DNA of 9,585 nt from Ktedonobacterales bacterium (lineage in GTDB: Bacteria; Chloroflexota; Ktedonobacteria; Ktedonobacterales; JADMIN01), in contig JANWHL010000088.1 in NCBI GenBank assembly GCA_025450405.1, positions 1 to 9,585 on the forward strand. Direction: 5' to 3'. How positions within the stretch are numbered: the first letter of the stretch is position 1; each line of letters opens with the position of its first letter. Positions 6,380-9,585 of the stretch are shown here, in pieces. A model generated the notes under the pieces. That model saw only the letters and a program-made list of their open reading frames with translations, was not told the origin of the DNA and ran no database searches. The position numbers and the translations under genes were made by a program.

Positions 6380-6388
6380 ATTGTACCA
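6380..6388 (-). promoter_or_regulatory. Extended -10 candidate for gyrB
   Basis: The minus strand reads TGGTACAAT, a TGn plus a 5-of-6 match to TATAAT. No good -35 lies 16-18 bp upstream. The start would be about 415 nt before the gyrB ATG, so a nearer unrecognised promoter is possible. Confidence 0.35.
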
Positions 6389-6534
6389 CATTTGACGCCC
6401 GCCCGGCCCGCCGCGAAACGGCCGCGGCCCGCTCCCAGAGCGACTTCGCGAGGTTGCCGCCAGCCTGCCGGGTACTGGTCATGGGTCGTCTTGTCTAGCC
6501 ATTCTGTGCCAGTGCCCACGGCCCGGAAAGGGCG

Positions 6535-6563
6535 TTGACGGCAAACGTGCATGCGGGTAGAAT
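6535..6563 (+). promoter_or_regulatory. Sigma-70-type promoter for the TIR-TPR gene
   Basis: The -35 box TTGACG (6535-6540) and the -10 box TAGAAT (6558-6563) are separated by exactly 17 bp; each matches consensus at 5 of 6 positions. The expected start is near 6570, giving a leader of about 155 nt before the GTG at 6726. It is the best promoter in the window. Confidence 0.7.
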
Positions 6564-6581
6564 GGCGATACTGGCGAGTGT

Positions 6582-6628
6582 CACCAGCGTCGCCGTGCGC
6601 GTATACCTGGTGTGCGCGTATACCAGGT
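6582..6628 (+). promoter_or_regulatory. Leader with direct repeats and competing hairpins
   Basis: A 13-bp direct repeat, GTGCGCGTATACC, occurs at 6595-6607 and 6612-6624. The segment ACCTGGT at 6605-6611 can pair downstream with ACCAGGT at 6622-6628 (7 bp, 10-nt loop). Its overlapping CTGGTG at 6607-6612 can instead pair upstream with CACCAG at 6582-6587 (6 bp). The two stems exclude each other. The element lies 12-58 nt after the predicted transcription start. It could be a repressor operator or an RNA switch; neither is proven. Confidence 0.5.
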
Positions 6629-6714
6629 GTGTGCGTCACCGATCGCGCCCAATTGGCCACGTGCGCCGGCCGGCGCGCCTGGATCTATCGCGCGTGTTCC
6701 GTCGCCTGAGAGCT

Positions 6715-6720
6715 GGAGGT
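6715..6720 (+). promoter_or_regulatory. Shine-Dalgarno site deciding the TIR-TPR start
   Basis: GGAGGT lies 5 nt before the GTG at 6726. The TIR domain starts directly after that codon. This favours a GTG start over the upstream GTG at 6612, which falls inside the hairpin leader. Confidence 0.7.
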
Positions 6721-6725
6721 GTGTC

Positions 6726-8186
6726 GTGGCCCGGGCCGCCCCGGCGTTCGTCAGCCATGCCCGCGAAGATACTGACTGGTGCCGTGCCTTCGTCGAAGAG
6801 CTGCGGCGCGTCGGCGTGGATGTCTGGTATGACGAGCGCGACATCGGCTATTCCGGCCTCATGGAAGAGTTCGACCGCGAGCTGCGCGCGCGGCCCGTCT
6901 ACATCGTCGTCTTCTCACCCGCCGCCGTCGCGTCGCGCTGGCTCTGGCGCGAGGTCACCGCCGCCATCAACCTGAAGGACGAGCGGTCCGACCGCGTGAT
7001 TCTCGGCGTCGTGGCCGCGCCGTGTGACGTGCCGCTGCTCTGGCGCGAGTACCATAACCTCGCCGGTCCCAACGGCGCGGGCCTCACCCCCGCCGATGCC
7101 GCGAGCCGTGTGGCGCGCGCCCTGGCCGTCCGGCCCACGGTCCCGCTGCCGCATGAGGCGCCGATTATGCGCCCGCGGCCGGTGGCCCCCACCGCGCCGA
7201 CCCCGCGCGCCGCCGCGCATGCCGCCCAGGCGTACACGCAATCCGCGGCCCAATCCGCGGCGCAGGCCGCGCTGAGCGGCGAGCCCACCACCCAGCTGCC
7301 CTACGTGCCCAGTGGACCACACGCACCGAGCATGCCGAATGGGGCCACCTATGCCTCCAACGAGTCCGCCGAAGAGGCCTGGGACCGCGCCACCGATCTG
7401 CTGGCCCAGGGCCGCGCCGCCGAGGCCCTGGCCGCCTGCGACCGCGCCGTCGCGCTGGACCCAGCTCAGCCGCGCTTCTGGAACAGCAAGGCCGCCGCGC
7501 TCTGGGGACTGGGCCGCCATGCCGAGGCGCTAGACACGTACGAGCGCGTGCTCACGCTCGATCCGCGCGACAGCCGCGCCTGGCGCGGCAAAGGCAACGC
7601 CCTCTGGAGCCTCGACCGCTTCACCGAGGCCCTCGCCGCCTATGATCAGGCCCTCGCCCTTGATCCGGCGGATATCCGCGCATGGACGGCGCGCGGCAAC
7701 GGGCTCTGGGGGCTGGGCCGCCACGCCGAGGCGCTCAGCGCGTACGACTACGCCATCGCGCTCGACCCCGCGTATAGCGCCGCGTGGTATGGCAAGGGCG
7801 TGGCCCTGCAGGGGCTGGGACGGATGGAGGAGGCCGCGGAGGCCTTCGACCGCGCCCTGGAGATCGATCCGCGCTACATCAGCGCCTGGCACAACAAGGC
7901 GGTCGTCCTGACCACGCTCAAGCGCTATGCCGACGCGCTCGATGCCTATGACCACGTCCTGACGCTCAATCCGCGCCTGGTGGTGAGCTGGCATGGCAAG
8001 GGCAGCGTGCTGGGCGACCTCGGCCGTCCCGACGAGGCGCTGACGGCGTACGACCGCGCGCTGGCCCTCGACCCGCGCTACACGCCGGGCTGGAACAACA
8101 AGATCGCTCTGCTCGAAACCTTGGGCCGCACCGCCGAGGCCGACGAAGCCCGTCGCCAGCGCGGCAGCCTCACCCGCGGGGCATGA
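6726..8186 (+). CDS. TIR-domain protein with eight C-terminal TPR repeats
   Basis: The 486-residue protein starts at a GTG with GGAGGT 5 nt upstream. Residues 5-130 form a TIR domain: box 1 is AFVSHAREDTDWC (7-19), the BB-loop region is VWYDERDIGYSGLME (33-47), then VYIVVFSPAAVASRWLWREV (58-77). E76 in RWLWRE aligns with SARM1 catalytic E642 (WVHKE), so NAD+ hydrolase or related nucleotide activity is plausible. A low-complexity Ala/Pro/Gln linker spans about 131-214. Residues 215-486 are eight consecutive 34-residue TPR units with the usual W-G-Y-A-DP spacing; the first and last are degenerate. TPRs bind peptides or partner proteins. No signal peptide or membrane segment is seen. Such architecture occurs in bacterial stress or phage-defence proteins, but no defence neighbours are present, so that role is inferred. 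It stands alone, with its own promoter and a convergent yajQ. Confidence 0.92.
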   Translation: MARAAPAFVSHAREDTDWCRAFVEELRRVGVDVWYDERDIGYSGLMEEFDRELRARPVYIVVFSPAAVASRWLWREVTAAINLKDERSDRVILGVVAAPCDVPLLWREYHNLAGPNGAGLTPADAASRVARALAVRPTVPLPHEAPIMRPRPVAPTAPTPRAAAHAAQAYTQSAAQSAAQAALSGEPTTQLPYVPSGPHAPSMPNGATYASNESAEEAWDRATDLLAQGRAAEALAACDRAVALDPAQPRFWNSKAAALWGLGRHAEALDTYERVLTLDPRDSRAWRGKGNALWSLDRFTEALAAYDQALALDPADIRAWTARGNGLWGLGRHAEALSAYDYAIALDPAYSAAWYGKGVALQGLGRMEEAAEAFDRALEIDPRYISAWHNKAVVLTTLKRYADALDAYDHVLTLNPRLVVSWHGKGSVLGDLGRPDEALTAYDRALALDPRYTPGWNNKIALLETLGRTAEADEARRQRGSLTRGA

Positions 8187-8199
8187 CCCGCCGCTCTAC

Positions 8200-8243
8200 G
8201 CGCTGGCACGCGGGCGCGCTGGCACGCGGGCGCGCTGTCACGG
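8200..8243. repeat. 16-bp tandem repeat between TIR-TPR and yajQ
   Basis: GCGCTGGCACGCGGGC is repeated perfectly at 8200-8215 and 8216-8231. A degenerate third copy (GCGCTGTCACGG) follows from 8232. The array is flanked by a 7-bp inverted repeat, CTCTACG (8194-8200) and CGTAGAG (8259-8265). Confidence 0.8.
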
Positions 8244-8264
8244 TGATCGATCCCGCGTCGTAGA

Positions 8265-8281
8265 GGCGTCCGGTGGACGCC
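8265..8281. terminator. Hairpin between convergent genes
   Basis: GGCGTCC, triloop GGT and GGACGCC make a perfect 7-bp stem in the gap between the TIR-TPR stop (8186) and the yajQ stop (8298). No T-tract is present on either strand, so bidirectional termination is only possible, not shown. Confidence 0.4.
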
Positions 8282-8297
8282 CGGCCCGAGGCGCCCA

Positions 8298-8792
8298 CTA
8301 CCCGCGGTAGTTGACGAACTGCAGGGCCACCGGGTAGTCCTGGCCCTTCAAATACGCGATCACCTGCTGCAGGTCGTCGCGGTTCTTGCCGCTCACTCGC
8401 ACGGCGTCGCCCTGAATCTGCGGCCGCGCCTTGGGGAAGTTGTCGCGGATCTGCTTGCTGATTTCGCGGGCGAGGTCCTGCGAGATGCCCGCCTGGAGCT
8501 CGATCACCTGCCGCACCGACCCGCCGCTGGCCGGCTCGACCTTTCCCGGCTTGAGGATCTTCAGCGAGAGCCCGCGCCGCACCAGCTTCGACTCCAGCAC
8601 GTCGGTGACACTGCGCAGCGACATCTCGCTGGCCGTCGTAATCGTCAGGTTCTTCTTGTCCTGCTTGATCTCCGTCTTGCTGTCCTTCAGGTCGTAGCGC
8701 TGCGTGATCTCGCGCCGCGTCTGGTCCAGCGCGTTCACCATCTCCTGCTCGTCGTACTGCGAGACCACATCGAACGTATTCTCGGCCGCCAT
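8298..8792 (-). CDS. yajQ: YajQ family nucleotide-binding protein
   Basis: The 164-residue product has the full YajQ (UPF0234) pattern. It opens FDVVSQYDEQEMVNALDQTRREI, then RYDLKDSKTEI, LTITTASEMSLRSVTDVLESKL, VRRGLSLKILKPGKVEPASG, QAGISQDLAREISKQIRD and KARPQIQGDAVRVSGKNRDDLQ, ending YPVALQFVNYRG. Family members are small two-domain ferredoxin-like proteins. The Xanthomonas campestris homologue binds cyclic di-GMP; others bind nucleotides or RNA, so the ligand here is uncertain. The ATG at 8792 matches the usual start just before FD[IV]VS and has GGAG 10 nt upstream. An ATG at 8807 would add five residues. It is transcribed toward the TIR-TPR gene and appears monocistronic. Confidence 0.94.
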   Translation of the reverse strand: MAAENTFDVVSQYDEQEMVNALDQTRREITQRYDLKDSKTEIKQDKKNLTITTASEMSLRSVTDVLESKLVRRGLSLKILKPGKVEPASGGSVRQVIELQAGISQDLAREISKQIRDNFPKARPQIQGDAVRVSGKNRDDLQQVIAYLKGQDYPVALQFVNYRG

Positions 8793-8847
8793 CGCGTCTC
8801 TCTCCATCTCTCGTGTTGGGTGCGCTATCGCTCCCGGCGCTCGGAGT

Positions 8848-8853
8848 ATTCTA
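8848..8853 (-). promoter_or_regulatory. -10 candidate for yajQ
   Basis: The minus strand reads TAGAAT, a 5-of-6 match, in an A/T-richer patch 56 nt before the yajQ ATG. No recognisable -35 lies at the proper distance. Confidence 0.3.
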
Positions 8854-9039
8854 TCCCATGTGGCGTCATCCCAGATGTGGCGACGAGCCAGACGACTGGC
8901 GGATCGGGCCCGGCGCACTGGGTCGCCCGCGCGGCGCGCTGGTAGCCGGGACACTGGTGCCCATCAACCCAAGGGACGCGGTGGCCGCCCCGCGCGTCAT
9001 CGCGTCAGCCCGCGCGCTGGCGCGGTCGTGGCGCTGCCA

Positions 9040-9066
9040 GCGTAGCGCGTCCGGCGTAGCGCGTCC
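9040..9066. repeat. 13-bp direct repeat, 14-bp period
   Basis: GCGTAGCGCGTCC occurs at 9040-9052 and again at 9054-9066 with one base between. It lies about 180 bp upstream of the peptidase start. It may be a small tandem duplication or paired binding sites. Confidence 0.75.
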
Positions 9067-9145
9067 AGACACGCCAAGCAAGAGTGATGCGGTCGTCATG
9101 CGGCGGCGCGACCACGTGGGGCCTCAGTGCGTCTCCCCCACGCGA

Positions 9146-9151
9146 TACAAT
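9146..9151 (+). promoter_or_regulatory. -10 candidate for the peptidase gene
   Basis: TACAAT is a 5-of-6 match to TATAAT, 96 nt before the ATG at 9248. No good -35 is visible 17 bp upstream. Confidence 0.3.
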
Positions 9152-9247
9152 GGCACGCGTGCCCGCGGGCGGGCCGGCGCGCCACACGCGTCCCCGCGCC
9201 CCGCACGCGATTGGGAAGCCCGACACCACGGAGGGAGAACACCGGAC

Positions 9248-9585
9248 ATGCCAGACACCCCAGGGACGGCCGACACCCCAGGGACGGCCGACACCCCCGC
9301 GGCGGCGCCGAACGCGTTGTTCGAGCCGGTGCGCAGCTTCACCGAACAGCTCGTGCGCGTCCGCGCCTTCAGCCCCACCACCGACGAGCGCACCGTCGCC
9401 CAGACGATCCTCGACCTGCTGCTGTCCGGCGACCTCGAGACCGCCTACACCGCCATCGGGCTGGACCCCATCGAGGACGATCCCTTCGGCCGGCGCAATG
9501 TCTTCGCCTTCGTCCAGGGGCGGCGCGCCGAGACCGTCGTGCTCCTCGGTCACTTCGACACCGTGGATACCGCCGACTACGGTAC
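9248..9585 (+). CDS. M20-family metallopeptidase, RocB-like (N-terminal part)
   Basis: The gene runs off the right edge; 112 residues are visible. After a 20-residue Thr/Pro/Ala leader come LFEPVRSFTEQLVRVRAFSP (24-43), a helix with the family-typical catalytic-domain start, DPFGRRNVFAFVQG (78-91) and TVVLLGHFDTVDTADYG (96-112). H102 and D104 in GHFDTV are the zinc ligand and adjacent catalytic Asp of the M20 family. The combination of DPxGRxNV with GHFDTV.....YG resembles RocB-type proteins, annotated in arginine degradation without a firmly known reaction. The ATG follows GGAGGGAG at 9230-9237 with 10 nt spacing. Its first codons contain an 18-bp tandem repeat. Confidence 0.85.
   Translation, partial: MPDTPGTADTPGTADTPAAAPNALFEPVRSFTEQLVRVRAFSPTTDERTVAQTILDLLLSGDLETAYTAIGLDPIEDDPFGRRNVFAFVQGRRAETVVLLGHFDTVDTADYG
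9254..9297 (+). repeat. 18-bp tandem repeat in the peptidase N-terminus
   Basis: GACACCCCAGGGACGGCC occurs at 9254-9271 and 9272-9289, with a third partial copy from 9290. It encodes DTPGTA repeats in frame, ahead of the folded domain, so copy changes would lengthen a flexible tail. Confidence 0.9.

Larger units (their letters stand above)
5977..6534. other. Long gyrB upstream region without a convincing gene
   Basis: This region lies upstream of gyrB and of the divergent TIR-TPR promoter. The open frames on both strands are Arg/Ala/Pro-rich, lack ribosome sites and resemble no protein, so I do not call them. It holds two strong inverted repeats (6189-6219 and 6244-6313) and an extended -10 candidate at 6380-6388. 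If that promoter is used, gyrB mRNA has a structured leader of roughly 415 nt. Confidence 0.5.
8793..9247. other. Divergent intergenic region between yajQ and the peptidase gene
   Basis: No convincing gene is seen in these 455 bases. The short open frames are Arg/Ala-rich and lack ribosome sites. It holds -10 candidates for both flanking genes and a 13-bp direct repeat, GCGTAGCGCGTCC, at 9040-9052 and 9054-9066. Confidence 0.5.

Noticed and set aside
6195..6388. A T-box or other known riboswitch in the gyrB leader
   Set aside because: A GGTCCCG stem first suggested it, but the conserved T-box antiterminator sequence, specifier arrangement and terminator T-run are absent.
6595..6624. A CRISPR array or att site suggested by the spaced 13-bp repeat
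   Set aside because: There are only two copies with a 4-bp gap, and no cas, integrase or transposase gene nearby.
5968..6660. Open frames upstream of gyrB on the minus strand (including 6069-6482)
   Set aside because: They are Arg/Pro/Ala-rich without ribosome sites or protein-like patterning. The hairpins and promoter candidates explain the region better.
6726..8792. TIR-TPR and YajQ as a cyclic-nucleotide-controlled two-gene defence system
   Set aside because: The genes are convergent, with separate promoters and a hairpin between them, and yajQ is a common conserved gene. Adjacency alone does not support a joint system.
1..9585. tRNA, rRNA or insertion sequence
   Set aside because: No cloverleaf-like sequence, rRNA segment, transposase or terminal inverted repeats with target duplication were seen by eye.

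Overview
The window is G+C-rich bacterial chromosome (roughly two thirds G+C by eye). The mix of genes suggests a member of the Chloroflexota: a TIR-TPR protein, a small acidic 90-residue protein, an HGEPHPGN-type phosphotransferase, and a GyrB of about 645 residues without the large proteobacterial insertion. That placement is an inference from protein style, not a phylogeny.

Layout, left to right. (1) Positions 1-92 hold the C-terminus of an unrecognised plus-strand gene. A long hairpin follows, then a non-coding, pyrimidine-rich stretch with a perfect 26-bp tandem duplication. (2) On the minus strand, a 90-residue protein of unknown function (2444-2172) precedes a complete FAD-binding dehydrogenase related to ketosteroid dehydrogenases (2129-474). 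The two probably form an operon. (3) Divergent from that pair is an aminoglycoside-phosphotransferase-fold kinase (2692-3534, plus). It carries a 9-bp triplet repeat in frame and a Glu in place of the usual catalytic Asp. The two divergent units each have a TGnTATRCT extended -10 candidate in the space between them. (4) On the minus strand, 3372-3958 looks like an unrecognised gene split by a one-base frameshift. A 11-bp-stem palindrome separates it from gyrB. (5) gyrB (5956-4019, minus) encodes DNA gyrase subunit B. It has an unusually long upstream region with strong inverted repeats. (6) A clear sigma-70-type promoter (TTGACG, 17 bp, TAGAAT) drives a TIR-domain plus eight-TPR protein (6726-8186, plus) through a leader of about 155 nt with alternative hairpins. 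(7) yajQ (8792-8298, minus) converges on it, with a small repeat and hairpin between. (8) At the right edge, the start of an M20-family metallopeptidase resembling RocB (9248 onward, plus) runs out of the window.

Most of the window is housekeeping or metabolic genes in short transcription units. The piece most likely to belong to an under-described system is the TIR-TPR gene. Its TIR domain keeps a Glu at the position of the NADase catalytic residue, and its TPR array could act as sensor or scaffold. Its leader has mutually exclusive stems that could control expression. A second recurring theme is short perfect tandem duplications (units 9-26 bp) at five or more loci, both in genes and between them.
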